DNA of 64,000 nt from Bacteroidetes bacterium B1(2017). GTDB taxonomy: Bacteria > Bacteroidota > Bacteroidia > UKL13-3. Each line of letters starts with the position of its first letter. Within the stretch, counting starts at the first letter, position 1. The notes beneath the pieces are model-generated. The model saw only the letters and a list, made by a program, of their open reading frames with translations. It had not been told where the DNA came from and did no database searches. Made by a program: the position numbers and the translations under genes. The stretch covers positions 124,001-188,000 of the forward strand of contig NKJG01000005.1 of NCBI GenBank assembly GCA_002256395.1. Direction: 5' to 3'. This document shows positions 24,910 through 33,713 of the stretch, in pieces.

Positions 24910-25436
24910 TAGGCAATTTTAGCCATTTGTATATTACAAACCAATTTCACTTCATCACTTACAACAATACCACCTGCTTCTGTTGTAGCTGTCCATTTAA
25001 GGTCGAAGTCTTTTCTGTTAATTTTACCTGTTACATCAAAACCAGCCTTTACATTGCCGTAGAAATCGGTCATTAAGCCATTAAATTCAACGTTTAGGCT
25101 AATGCTTTTAGTAACATCTCTGATAGTTAAATCACCAGTTAACACATAGGTTCCATCTGCATTTTTAGTAAAAGCAGTTGAAGAAAAGTTTAAGCTTGGA
25201 AATTTTTCAACGTTGAAAAAATCATCACTTTTTAAGTGACCATCTCTTTGATCGTTTCCAGTTGTAATGCTATTCACATCCGCACTAAAGTTAATGCTTG
25301 CATCTGTAAAATCATCTCCCGCTTCTGCTTCAGCTTTGTAGCTAGTAAATTTTCCAGTTACAGTAGAAATCATTAAATGTTTAACCTTGAACTCTATATC
25401 AGAGTGCATAGGATCAATACTCCATTTGTTGCTCAT
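24909..25436 (-). CDS. yceI: YceI-family polyisoprenoid-binding-like protein
   Basis: A 175-residue lipocalin-like barrel of the YceI family: WSIDPMHSDIEFKVKHLMIS at the start, then DGHLKSDDFFNVEKFPSLNF, and LTIRDVTKSISLNVEF. Family members bind polyisoprenoid lipids such as quinones; this one has no signal peptide and probably stays in the cytoplasm. First gene of a likely four-gene unit (yceI, DUF6069, dsbA-like, ygiD-like). A good Bacteroidota promoter with a dyad between its elements lies directly upstream. Confidence 0.88.
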   Translation of the reverse strand: MSNKWSIDPMHSDIEFKVKHLMISTVTGKFTSYKAEAEAGDDFTDASINFSADVNSITTGNDQRDGHLKSDDFFNVEKFPSLNFSSTAFTKNADGTYVLTGDLTIRDVTKSISLNVEFNGLMTDFYGNVKAGFDVTGKINRKDFDLKWTATTEAGGIVVSDEVKLVCNIQMAKIA

Positions 25437-25464
25437 ATATTATTTTTTTATAGTAATTATAGCA

Positions 25465-25494
25465 CAAATGTACTTACATTATATGTATATACAA
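25465..25494 (-). promoter_or_regulatory. Bacteroidota-type promoter of yceI with internal dyad
   Basis: On the minus strand TTG (25494-25492) is followed after 19 bases by TACATTTG (25472-25465), which fits the -33/-7 layout of primary sigma promoters in this phylum. The region between also has TACTT...AAGTA arms (25471-25475 and 25493-25497 on the plus strand), a possible operator. Confidence 0.6.
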
Positions 25495-25540
25495 GTATTT
25501 TTTCAAAAAAAGAGCACAAACCTGCGCTACTATCTATTTA

Positions 25541-25948
25541 TCAATTAAATGCGTCGGCTAAAAGCTGTTTAATTTTCTCTGCATTTAGCGGTTTTGAGAT
25601 AAAACCTAATACTTTTTTGAAGGTTTTAGATTTCTCCAAATCCTTCATATCTATACTAGAGGTAAACATAAAAACTTTACAATCGCTTGTCAGGTCTGAA
25701 AACTCTTGTAAAAAATCCCAACCAGAATAATCAGGCATGTTTATATCTAGCAAAAGTATAGTTGGAGAAACTGGTTTATTAATTTTTAAAAAATCAATAG
25801 CTTCCTTACCGGATGCGAAGCTATCCACAATTAATTTTGGATCGTAATTGCTCAAAATCTTTTTACTCATAAAAATAGTTACCTTGTCATCGTCTATTAA
25901 AACAATGCGAATCGGGTCCCCCTGAGTATTTAAATGCAAGTTTTCCAT
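25541..25948 (-). CDS. Single-domain response regulator
   Basis: A 135-residue CheY-like receiver with no output domain. The acidic pair and preceding strand are IVLIDDDKVT, the phosphoacceptor is Asp68 (LLLDINMPDYSG), the switch Thr/Ser is in MFTSS and the conserved Lys in ISKPL. The ATG at 25948 is preferred to the frame start at 25972 because it leaves a short natural N-terminus. No kinase is adjacent; the hybrid kinase at 31433 is the only one in the window and need not be its partner. The role would be protein-protein signalling or phosphorelay. Confidence 0.88.
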   Translation of the reverse strand: MENLHLNTQGDPIRIVLIDDDKVTIFMSKKILSNYDPKLIVDSFASGKEAIDFLKINKPVSPTILLLDINMPDYSGWDFLQEFSDLTSDCKVFMFTSSIDMKDLEKSKTFKKVLGFISKPLNAEKIKQLLADAFN

Positions 25949-26116
25949 TAATTTGGTGGTACAATCATACAATTTGTTAAAAAATCAAAAAAGCAAAATT
26001 ATGGAGATATTTAAACAATCTACCGAAACAATCCATTTCATTGGGCAATTGCCATAATATAATTTATATCAGTATCCTTAATTGAAACAAATCGCACCTT
26101 CATTTGTACCTATTAC

Positions 26117-26614
26117 ATGAGCAAACCAAACATTCAGTCGATTCACGTAACAAATTTAACAGGGCAATTAGTTTCCTTGGCAGATTTTTCTGGAAAAGTA
26201 CTTTTAATAGTAAATACAGCTAGCGAATGTGGTTTTACGCCACAACTTAAAAATCTTGAAACCCTGTATCAAACGTATCACAAAAAAGGTTTTGAGGTTT
26301 TGGCTTTCCCTTCTAATGATTTTGGCAAACAGGAGCCACTTAATGGAGAATCCATCCAAGAATTTTGCAAGCTGCAATACCAAACTACCTTTCCAATTTT
26401 TGATAAAATAAAAGTAAAAGGAAAAGATGCGCATCCCCTTTATAAATTCCTATCTGAGAAAAGTTTGAATGGCGTTACAAGTATGTCGCCAAAATGGAAT
26501 TTCCAAAAATATCTACTTAATAAAAACGGCGAATACGTAGATTATTACTTAAGTATAACCGACCCATTGAATAAGAAAATAACGAACAAAATAGAAGAGC
26601 TTTTGAAAGCCTAA
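26117..26614 (+). CDS. gpx: Glutathione peroxidase family, Cys type
   Basis: A 165-residue peroxidase. Peroxidatic Cys38 lies in NTASECGFTPQ where animal enzymes have selenocysteine; the Gln, Trp and Asn partners are in FGKQEP and PKWNFQKYLL; Cys84 (QEFCKL) is at the position of the resolving Cys of thioredoxin-dependent members. It should reduce hydroperoxides with thioredoxin rather than glutathione. The Cys often found in the PCNQF motif is Ser here (PSNDFG). The 3' end overlaps the convergent mutS2 gene by four bases. Confidence 0.92.
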   Translation: MSKPNIQSIHVTNLTGQLVSLADFSGKVLLIVNTASECGFTPQLKNLETLYQTYHKKGFEVLAFPSNDFGKQEPLNGESIQEFCKLQYQTTFPIFDKIKVKGKDAHPLYKFLSEKSLNGVTSMSPKWNFQKYLLNKNGEYVDYYLSITDPLNKKITNKIEELLKA

Positions 26615-29016
26615 GTGTGTAAGGTTACAATCGTCACTCCATCACCACCCATTTCTACATGTTCATCCGCAAAATGAGCAATCATCTTATTTGCTTGTAA
26701 TTGCTCTCTAACCAATTTACGCAATATTCCGTAGCCTTTACCATGAACAATCCTTACTTGTTTTACTCCAAGTAAAATTGCTTCATCTAAATATTCGTTC
26801 AACTGTCTTACAGCATCCTCTCCCCTGGTACCAATTATATTTAGTTCGCCGCCAAAATGTTGCATTTTAGAATTCATATCTAATCCTTTTGGAGCACTTT
26901 GAACCGATTTTTTTATTTCCTTTTGGCTAATCTTTTCCAGCTTGTTAAGGGCAACCGTTGTTCTAATATCACCCAACGCCACAACGGCTTTGTTTTTTTG
27001 AATTTCTAAAATCTGCCCAATGGTTTGCTGTCCAGCCACTCTAATAGTATCTCCCACAACTAAGGTAGTTTGGTTCAAATCAACAACAACCTCTTCCAAT
27101 TCCTTTTCTTCTTCTTTAGCATTGGCATCCAAGTCTTTTTTTAGTGTACCAATTTGTTCCTTCACCATCGTTCTGGCTTTGCGTTGAACCTCGCTATCGG
27201 CTTGTTGTTCCTTTATTTCACGAATAGTGGCTTCTATTTTACTATTAGCTTCGGTAACTAAGGCAAGGGCCTCTTGTTTAGCTTGCTTAATAAATTGACG
27301 TTTGTTCTTCTCAATTTCTTCACTAAGCTTTTCATATTTAGCCTGAAGCTGTTCGGCCTTTTGCTCTCGTTCGGTAAATTTAGCACGCAAATCATTTACT
27401 TGTTTCTTTTCCTTTTCAAGCTCAACCAGTAAATCATCAACCTTACGTTGTTTATCGCCTACCTTATTTTTTGCATAGTTAATAATATGTTGGCTCAAAC
27501 CAGATTTACCAGCCAATTCAAAGGCATAACTACTACCCGGTTTACCAATTTCTAATTGGTAAAGAGGTTGCATTTTATCGTGGTCAAACAACATACTTGC
27601 ATTTTCTAAACCTGTATATTGAGAGGCAAAATTCTTTAAATTACTAAAATGGGTTGTAACAATTCCTTGGGCCTTTTTCTGAGCCAAATGGTGCAAAATT
27701 GCTTCTGCCAAAGGTCCTCCAAATTGAGGATCTGTACCTGTACCAAACTCATCAATTAAGAATAAGGTTTTTCCATCGGCAAAATCACAAAAATTCTTCA
27801 TGCTCAATAAATGCGAGCTATAGGTACTTAAGTCGTTCTCTATACTTTGTTCATCGCCAATATCAACCATTATTTCTTTATATACCCCCACCTCACTGTA
27901 CGATTCACAAGGAATTAACAAACCACATTGCAACATATATTGAAGTAGGCCAACCGTTTTTAAACAAACCGATTTACCGCCAGCATTTGGACCAGAAATA
28001 ACAACTATATGTTTATCTTTATTTAACTCAATAGAAAGAGGAATGGTAGTTTGTCCCACCTTATCATGACTCATTCGTAATAATGGATGATAGGCCTTTA
28101 CCATTTTAAGTCCGGGATGCTTCACTAAAATTGGTAAATCGGCCTTCATATCGAGTGCTAGGATAGCCTTTGCTCTTATAAAATCGAACAAACCCAAACG
28201 CTGAAGGTTCTTTTCTAATTCTGGAATTTCGGGTCTAATTTGATCTGTTATATCCAACAAAATTCGTTCACGCTCTCGTCGATAGGCTATTTGCAATTCG
28301 CGAAGCATATTATTTAAATCAAAGCAATCGGCCGGCTCAATATAAACCGTTTGTCCGGTATTCGATTCATCATGCACAAAACCTGGAACATGGCGTTTGT
28401 GTTCGGCCAAAACAGGCAGTACTAAACGTCCTTCACGAATAGTAATACCAATGGCATCTGTTAAATAACCTAAGTCGGTATTTTTATCAAATAAACGCTG
28501 AATACGTTTTCTAATTTCACCTTCTTTTTCATGAATCTTAGCTGAGATTTTGGCTAATTCTGGGGAAGCATTTGGCCGTAGATTTCCCTCTACATCTAAA
28601 ATACGATCAATTCTTCTAACCACTAAATCGTTAATGATAAGACCTTCTAAAAGCAATTCTAGTTCGGGATACTTCCCATTGCGTTCGCGCAAAAAACGAG
28701 TCACATTTAAGAATGCTTGAACTACCAATTTAATTTGATGTAACTCTTCTTCTAAAAGCCATACACCCTCTATTTTAGCCTTGTACAGCCATGGGCCAAC
28801 ATCAAAATAATGTTCATTTGGAAATGGAGTTTCTTCAACTAAAATGGTTTTAAATTCCTTGGTTTGTTGAAGCATTTTTGAGAGTAAATCGTGACGATTT
28901 GCAAAACGCATACGTTCTACATAGGAGATACCCATTGCGCTCAAACACCTAGTTTGAAGCAATTCTCTTACCTGATTAAAACCAAGTTTAGTTTCTATAT
29001 TTTTGGGGAAAGGCAA
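26611..29016 (-). CDS. mutS2: Endonuclease MutS2
   Basis: An 801-residue MutS-like ATPase without the mismatch-binding domain. It has Walker A ISGPNAGGKSVCLK, Walker B LFLIDEFGTGTDP, a long coiled-coil region (about 520-625) and a C-terminal Smr nuclease domain with HGKGYGILRK; the usual LDLRG of Smr is IIGTRG here. MutS2 proteins resolve recombination intermediates or act on collided ribosomes; which applies here is unknown. The start is TTG at 29016 (MPFPKNIETKLGF matches family N-termini and no in-frame ATG is nearby). It follows the DUF4296 gene by 10 bases. Confidence 0.93.
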   Translation of the reverse strand: MPFPKNIETKLGFNQVRELLQTRCLSAMGISYVERMRFANRHDLLSKMLQQTKEFKTILVEETPFPNEHYFDVGPWLYKAKIEGVWLLEEELHQIKLVVQAFLNVTRFLRERNGKYPELELLLEGLIINDLVVRRIDRILDVEGNLRPNASPELAKISAKIHEKEGEIRKRIQRLFDKNTDLGYLTDAIGITIREGRLVLPVLAEHKRHVPGFVHDESNTGQTVYIEPADCFDLNNMLRELQIAYRRERERILLDITDQIRPEIPELEKNLQRLGLFDFIRAKAILALDMKADLPILVKHPGLKMVKAYHPLLRMSHDKVGQTTIPLSIELNKDKHIVVISGPNAGGKSVCLKTVGLLQYMLQCGLLIPCESYSEVGVYKEIMVDIGDEQSIENDLSTYSSHLLSMKNFCDFADGKTLFLIDEFGTGTDPQFGGPLAEAILHHLAQKKAQGIVTTHFSNLKNFASQYTGLENASMLFDHDKMQPLYQLEIGKPGSSYAFELAGKSGLSQHIINYAKNKVGDKQRKVDDLLVELEKEKKQVNDLRAKFTEREQKAEQLQAKYEKLSEEIEKNKRQFIKQAKQEALALVTEANSKIEATIREIKEQQADSEVQRKARTMVKEQIGTLKKDLDANAKEEEKELEEVVVDLNQTTLVVGDTIRVAGQQTIGQILEIQKNKAVVALGDIRTTVALNKLEKISQKEIKKSVQSAPKGLDMNSKMQHFGGELNIIGTRGEDAVRQLNEYLDEAILLGVKQVRIVHGKGYGILRKLVREQLQANKMIAHFADEHVEMGGDGVTIVTLHT

Positions 29017-29026
29017 AGTTTAAAAA

Positions 29027-29434
29027 TTATTTGTTAACACTATCTTTTACACTAATTGGTTCAACCGAAATGCCGCGCGATTTAGCATCTTTGGTATTTA
29101 GCAAGTCTACAACCTGAATATATACTGAATCCATTTCCATGGGTATGGTTAAGTAATAATCGTAGCTCGCTTCAAATTCTTTAAGAGTGGTTTTATGTTT
29201 CTCAAAAATAAAATCATCGTAACCAGCGCTTGACCTTCTAAGTGAATCTGGACTTAAATTTCGTGCTTGTAAACCTGCATCTGCCAGGTGCATATCAGCT
29301 AAAATGCCAGCCATTTGTTCTCTACTTAGCATGTTTTTTGGCTTAGACACAGAAGGCAAGCCCGTATTGCTGCAAGAATTGATTAGCACAAATGCAGCAA
29401 TAAACAGATATTTGAAGATTATTTTTCTATCCAT
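29027..29434 (-). CDS. DUF4296 lipoprotein
   Basis: A 135-residue lipoprotein: signal MDRKIIFKYLFIAAFVLINS with lipobox NSC and then SNTG. The DUF4296 domain follows with MAGILADMHLADAGL and a helical region with YDDFIFEKHKTTLKEFEASYD. It is a Bacteroidota-specific family of unknown function. Its start codon overlaps that of the divergent yggS gene, so the regulatory signals of each must lie in the coding sequence of the other; AATATTTG on the minus strand at 29450-29443 is a candidate -7 box. Confidence 0.85.
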   Translation of the reverse strand: MDRKIIFKYLFIAAFVLINSCSNTGLPSVSKPKNMLSREQMAGILADMHLADAGLQARNLSPDSLRRSSAGYDDFIFEKHKTTLKEFEASYDYYLTIPMEMDSVYIQVVDLLNTKDAKSRGISVEPISVKDSVNK

Positions 29435-30092
29435 GATCGCTGCAAATATTCAAAAAATAAACCAAGAAACAGGACCTAAGGCAAGATTAATTGCTGTGAG
29501 CAAAACAAAACCCGTAGAAGCCCTTGCAGAAGCCTATGAAGCAGGACAAAGAATTTTTGGAGAAAACAAGGTTCAGGAAATGTGCAGCAAACAAAGTGTA
29601 TTGCCAATGGATATTGAATGGCATTTAATTGGACACTTACAAAGCAATAAAGTTAAATACATAGCCCCTTTTGTGGCTATGATTCATTCTGTTGATTCCT
29701 ATAAATTATTGGAAGTAATAAACAAAGAAGCCGAAAAAAACCAACGGGTTATTAATTGTTTATTACAGGTATTTATTGCCACAGAAGAAACCAAATTTGG
29801 GCTGAACCAACCCGAATTGATAGAACTTTTGGAAACCTTTAAAAAGAATCCCCTTCCAAATATCCAACTTTGTGGATTAATGGGCATGGCCAGTAATGTA
29901 GAGGACACCACCCAAATTAGAGCAGAATTTAAGGGCTTAAAAAATACCTTTACCCAAATTAAGAACACCTATTTTGCCAACGACGAAAAATTTAAGGAGC
30001 TTTCAATGGGCATGAGTAGCGATTATAAAATTGCCATAGAAGAAGGATCAACCTTAATTAGAGTTGGAAGCATCATTTTTGGTAGCAGATAA
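29433..30092 (+). CDS. yggS: YggS/PROSC-family PLP homeostasis protein
   Basis: A 219-residue PLP-binding barrel of alanine racemase fold. PLP Lys is in LIAVSKTKP; other landmarks are FGENKVQEM, WHLIGHLQSNKVKYI and LSMGMSSDYKIAIEEGSTLIRVGS. Members have no known catalysis and maintain vitamin B6 balance and free PLP. The ATG at 29433 was chosen because family proteins start just before this point; the frame is open further upstream but only within the divergent gene. The start codons of the two divergent genes share the sequence CATG. Confidence 0.92.
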   Translation: MIAANIQKINQETGPKARLIAVSKTKPVEALAEAYEAGQRIFGENKVQEMCSKQSVLPMDIEWHLIGHLQSNKVKYIAPFVAMIHSVDSYKLLEVINKEAEKNQRVINCLLQVFIATEETKFGLNQPELIELLETFKKNPLPNIQLCGLMGMASNVEDTTQIRAEFKGLKNTFTQIKNTYFANDEKFKELSMGMSSDYKIAIEEGSTLIRVGSIIFGSR

Positions 30093-30134
30093 AAAATTAG
30101 CTGCATTTTGTATCTTTTAGAAAAAGGATACTAA

Positions 30135-30494
30135 ATGGAAAAGAAATGCTGTGGGTTTTGCCATCAGAGTATAGTAGGCCGACCCGACAAAAAATTCTGT
30201 GACGACCAATGCAGAAGCGCTTTTAACAATAAAACCAACAGTGCGCTAAACAGCAAAATGCGTCACATTAATGGCGTATTAAAAAAGAATAGAAATATTT
30301 TAGAGCGGCTTTATATAGAAAAAAATAGAGCTCGGAAACACATTTATGAAAGAAAAATTCAGGAATTAGGATTTATTTTTAATTTCTATACCCATACGGA
30401 AGAATTGGAGGATGGAAAAATTTGCTATTACTGCTACGACTATGGCTATATTCCAATAAAACAGGGTGAACTTGCAGTTATTAAGGTGAAGTAG
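30135..30494 (+). CDS. Small zinc-ribbon protein of unknown function
   Basis: A 119-residue basic protein. The N-terminus has CCGFCHQ (Cys5, Cys6, Cys9) and KKFCDDQC (Cys22, Cys26), a treble-clef or DUF2116-type zinc site like those in nucleic-acid-binding proteins; a Lys/Arg-rich helical segment follows (LKKNRNILERLYIEKNRARK), and CYYCYDYGY near the end could be a second site. I recognise no named family. It sits 14 bases upstream of cvfB on the same strand, which encodes an RNA-binding protein, so a nucleic-acid role is reasonable but inferred. Confidence 0.65.
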   Translation: MEKKCCGFCHQSIVGRPDKKFCDDQCRSAFNNKTNSALNSKMRHINGVLKKNRNILERLYIEKNRARKHIYERKIQELGFIFNFYTHTEELEDGKICYYCYDYGYIPIKQGELAVIKVK

Positions 30495-30496
30495 AT

Positions 30497-30504
30497 TACC
30501 TTTG
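30497..30504 (+). promoter_or_regulatory. Promoter -7 box for cvfB
   Basis: TACCTTTG is an exact TAnnTTTG box ending four bases before the ATG at 30509; TTG at 30472-30474 is 22 bases upstream. It starts two bases after the previous stop codon. Confidence 0.4.
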
Positions 30505-30508
30505 AGCC

Positions 30509-31366
30509 ATGATTGCAATTGGCAAAAAACAGACATTAGAGGCAAGTAGAAATGCTGCAGCTGGGATGTACCTAGTTGATAAAAAAGGAAATGAGGTTTT
30601 ATTACCGAATAAATATGTTCCCAAATCCCTGCGTGTAGGGGAACTCTTAGAGGTTTTTATTTACAACGACTCTGAGGATAGGCCTGTTGCAACCACTATT
30701 GTACCACTAATAGAATTGGGAGGCTTTGCCTTTTTAAAGGTTAATCAGGTTAGCAGTTTTGGCGCCTTTATGGATTGGGGTATGGAAAAAGACCTTTTAG
30801 TTCCAAGTAAAGAACAGGACGACAAAATGGAGGAAGGACAATCTTACGTGGTACATATGTTTTTGGATGAAAGCACGAATAGATTGGTAGGTTCGAGCAA
30901 AATCAAAAAATACCTTGTTAATGAAAATATGACCCTTGAAGTTGGCAAACCAGCTTCGGCCATGATTTTTGATGACACCCCATTAGGCTATTTGGCTATT
31001 GTTAACAATGAACATAAAGGATTAATTTACCATAATGAAGTTTTTGGAAAATTAAGAATGGGAGAAATACTGACCGTTTATATTAAGAAAATTAAAGAAG
31101 GTGGAGAGATTGATTTGAGCCTACAAAAAATTGGATTTAAACATGTTGATGATCAAACCGAACGAATTTTAGAACTCCTAAAACACAACAAAGGCTTTTT
31201 AAATCTTTCAGACAACTCCTCTCCAGAAGAAATACAAAGTCGTTTGCAGGTGAGCAAGAAGGTTTTCAAAAAGGCAATTGGCATTCTCTACAAACAAAAG
31301 AAAGTAAGAATTGAAGAAGATGGAGTATATTTAATTAATCTAAATAGAGGACCAAGGAAATTTTAA
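30509..31366 (+). CDS. cvfB: S1-domain RNA-binding protein, CvfB family
   Basis: A 285-residue protein of the CvfB/YitL type: tandem S1-like OB folds (residues about 5-65, 70-140, 150-215; note FLKVNQVSSFGAFMDWGMEK and LAIVNNEHKGLIYHNEVF) and a C-terminal winged helix (about 220-285, LLKHNKGFLNLSDNSS ... KKVFKKAIGILYKQKKVRIE). Relatives in Staphylococcus bind RNA and influence virulence gene expression; here it is likely a general RNA-binding regulator. Length fits the family. Confidence 0.88.
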   Translation: MIAIGKKQTLEASRNAAAGMYLVDKKGNEVLLPNKYVPKSLRVGELLEVFIYNDSEDRPVATTIVPLIELGGFAFLKVNQVSSFGAFMDWGMEKDLLVPSKEQDDKMEEGQSYVVHMFLDESTNRLVGSSKIKKYLVNENMTLEVGKPASAMIFDDTPLGYLAIVNNEHKGLIYHNEVFGKLRMGEILTVYIKKIKEGGEIDLSLQKIGFKHVDDQTERILELLKHNKGFLNLSDNSSPEEIQSRLQVSKKVFKKAIGILYKQKKVRIEEDGVYLINLNRGPRKF

Positions 31367-31432
31367 TCCATTTTAGTGAAATTTGGTGAAAACAATTGTA
31401 AAATATTCTCTTTATTCGTTTGATTAATCACC

Positions 31433-33646
31433 ATGGATAAAGCTAAGTTTAAGCAACTTCACGTTCAAGATATTTTGGAGCAAGCTTATGCATGCCGTGG
31501 AAATGATATAAATGAGAGTGTAAGGCTTTCGGAATTAGCCCTAGAAACAGCCAATTTATTAAAGAATTCAGAATTAATTGCCCAATGTTTGAATAAGCTT
31601 TCCTTATTTCAAATGATTAAAGGAAACTTCAGGCATTCAAATGAATTGGCAGAAAGAGCGATTACTTATTTTGAAACAATTGGAAATGAATTAGGAATTG
31701 CTGACGCAAAATTTAATATCGCAAGCGGTCATTATAAAACAGACAATTTTCACTTAGGTTTAATTAACCTTATTGATTGCCTGCAAATTTATAAGAAGCA
31801 CAACGACCATCATAATATAGGTAGAGTTTACAAAGCTTTAGGAACCATTTACGAATATTTTGGCGATCAAAAAAATGCCATTATAGCCTATCAAGAAACC
31901 ATTTCACATGCCCAACAAGTAGGTGATCAAAGCTTGGAATCAAACGCCTACAATCCTCTTTCGGGAATTTATATTAAGAAAGGCGAATTAGAATTAGCCT
32001 TGCTTACCGCCGAAAAAGCCATGAAAATGAAGCTTGATTCTGGCGACCGTAGAGGTTACGCATTTGCCATTTATGCGAGAGCAAAAGTGTATGCTGCTTT
32101 AAACCGGGTAAACGACTCGGAATTAGATTATTTGGAATCGCTTAAGATTCATTTAGAATATAATGAACTTCTTGGCGCTGCCATGACGTATAGAAAATTG
32201 GGAGAACTTTATTTACTAAATAATCAGTTTGACCAAGCCATGGAAACGCTTCTTTTGGCGAGAGATTTTAGTTATAAAAATCAAATTGGAATTGTTAAAT
32301 ACAAATCTAATTTTCATTTATATCAACTCTATAAAAAACTCGACCATTCTAAAAAAGCACTTCAATATTTAGAAGAATATTTAAAGCAAAAAGAACTCGT
32401 AGTAAACAACCAAACCCTTACTATTATTGATAATTTTGAACTTCTAAATAAAGTAGAAGTTATGAAGCGCGAATCTGAATTACAGAAAGAGCGCGCTGAA
32501 ATGTTGGAGAAGAAAAATAAAGCAGAAAATTTAGCTAATATTAAACAAGACTTTCTCTCTACCATGAGCCATGAGATAAGAACACCCTTAAATGCGGTTA
32601 TTACCATTGCCTCTTTACTAGACACTAACACCACTGATGAAAACAAAACATTAGTGAATTCACTTCAATTTGCGGCTAATAATTTACTCCTACTTATAAA
32701 TGACATACTCGATTTTACCAAATTAGACTCGGGTAAAATGGTACTTGAAAAAAATCATGTTAGATTAAAAACACTATTCGACAACCTACACAAAACCTAC
32801 TTGGGTTTGGCGGCCGAAAAAAAGTTGGAATTAACCTATGTGGTAGACTCAAACCTAGCTGATTTATATTTGGTAGACGAAACAAGGATTAGTCAGATAA
32901 TGGTTAATCTTATTGGCAATGCCATTAAATATACCGACAAAGGTAAAATAGAAATTGAAGTACGGGTTTTAGAATCGGGTTCTAAAACGGATAAAATTAG
33001 AATTTCTGTTGAAGACACTGGAATTGGCATTGCGCCAAACTTTAAAGATGAAATTTTTGAAAGCTTTTCTCAAATGCAAAACACTAGAACCAGAAAACAA
33101 GGCGGTACTGGTTTGGGTTTAGCTATTGTAAAAAAACTGGTAGAACTTCATGAAAGTGAAATTAATTTAATTTCACAAGTTGGCAAAGGAACCATTTTCT
33201 ATTTCGATTTAATTTTAGAACGTGGCGAAAAAATTCCTATAAAAGCAGTAGTTAATCCCGAGGCTTTATCTGGCAAATCAATATTGTTGGTGGAAGATAA
33301 TTCAATTAATGCCATGGTGGCTTCTAAATTATTATCTCGTTGGAATGTAAATACTGTTCATGCTTTAAATGGATTAATTGCTCTTGACATTGTAAAAAAA
33401 CAAAAGTTTGATGCCATTTTAATGGATATTCATATGCCCGAAATGGACGGATTTGAGACCAGTAAATGGATTAGAACCAATACTAATTTAAATCAAACAA
33501 CTCCTATACTTGCCTTAACAGCAGACATTACAGCCGAAAGCCACAAAGATGGAGGAGAATTTATTGAAACCTTTTTGCGCAAGCCTATCGAAACAGAAAA
33601 ACTATTGGATAAGCTATTGCAATTTATTCCTCAAGAATTTCATTAA
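31433..33646 (+). CDS. TPR-containing hybrid sensor histidine kinase
   Basis: A 737-residue signalling protein with no signal peptide or membrane segment, so cytoplasmic. Residues about 1-320 are tetratricopeptide repeats (AKFNIASGHYKTDNFHLGL, AYNPLSGIYIKKGELELAL), followed by a coiled coil (about 340-370). The kinase has His380 in the H-box (LSTMSHEIRTPLNAV), N-box NLIGNAIKYTDKG, and G-boxes EDTGIGI and GGTGLGLAI. A C-terminal receiver has phosphoacceptor Asp665 (LMDIHMPEMDG). The TPRs probably sense a protein or peptide partner. Output must go through another protein, as no DNA-binding domain is present. Confidence 0.92.
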   Translation: MDKAKFKQLHVQDILEQAYACRGNDINESVRLSELALETANLLKNSELIAQCLNKLSLFQMIKGNFRHSNELAERAITYFETIGNELGIADAKFNIASGHYKTDNFHLGLINLIDCLQIYKKHNDHHNIGRVYKALGTIYEYFGDQKNAIIAYQETISHAQQVGDQSLESNAYNPLSGIYIKKGELELALLTAEKAMKMKLDSGDRRGYAFAIYARAKVYAALNRVNDSELDYLESLKIHLEYNELLGAAMTYRKLGELYLLNNQFDQAMETLLLARDFSYKNQIGIVKYKSNFHLYQLYKKLDHSKKALQYLEEYLKQKELVVNNQTLTIIDNFELLNKVEVMKRESELQKERAEMLEKKNKAENLANIKQDFLSTMSHEIRTPLNAVITIASLLDTNTTDENKTLVNSLQFAANNLLLLINDILDFTKLDSGKMVLEKNHVRLKTLFDNLHKTYLGLAAEKKLELTYVVDSNLADLYLVDETRISQIMVNLIGNAIKYTDKGKIEIEVRVLESGSKTDKIRISVEDTGIGIAPNFKDEIFESFSQMQNTRTRKQGGTGLGLAIVKKLVELHESEINLISQVGKGTIFYFDLILERGEKIPIKAVVNPEALSGKSILLVEDNSINAMVASKLLSRWNVNTVHALNGLIALDIVKKQKFDAILMDIHMPEMDGFETSKWIRTNTNLNQTTPILALTADITAESHKDGGEFIETFLRKPIETEKLLDKLLQFIPQEFH

Positions 33647-33683
33647 CTCTTATCTTAAGCTTATTTTCGTATCCTAAAAAATC

Positions 33684-33702
33684 GCCCGGCACTCCACCGG
33701 GC
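33684..33702 (+). promoter_or_regulatory. GC-rich hairpin just upstream of mfd
   Basis: GCCCGG (33684-33689) and CCGGGC (33697-33702) enclose a 7-base loop; the ATG of mfd is 11 bases further on, and a TATTTTCG box lies at 33662-33669. It may be a leader structure in the mfd mRNA or a weak terminator for the kinase gene, since only a poor T-run follows. Confidence 0.5.
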
Positions 33703-33713
33703 TAAACTGTTTT

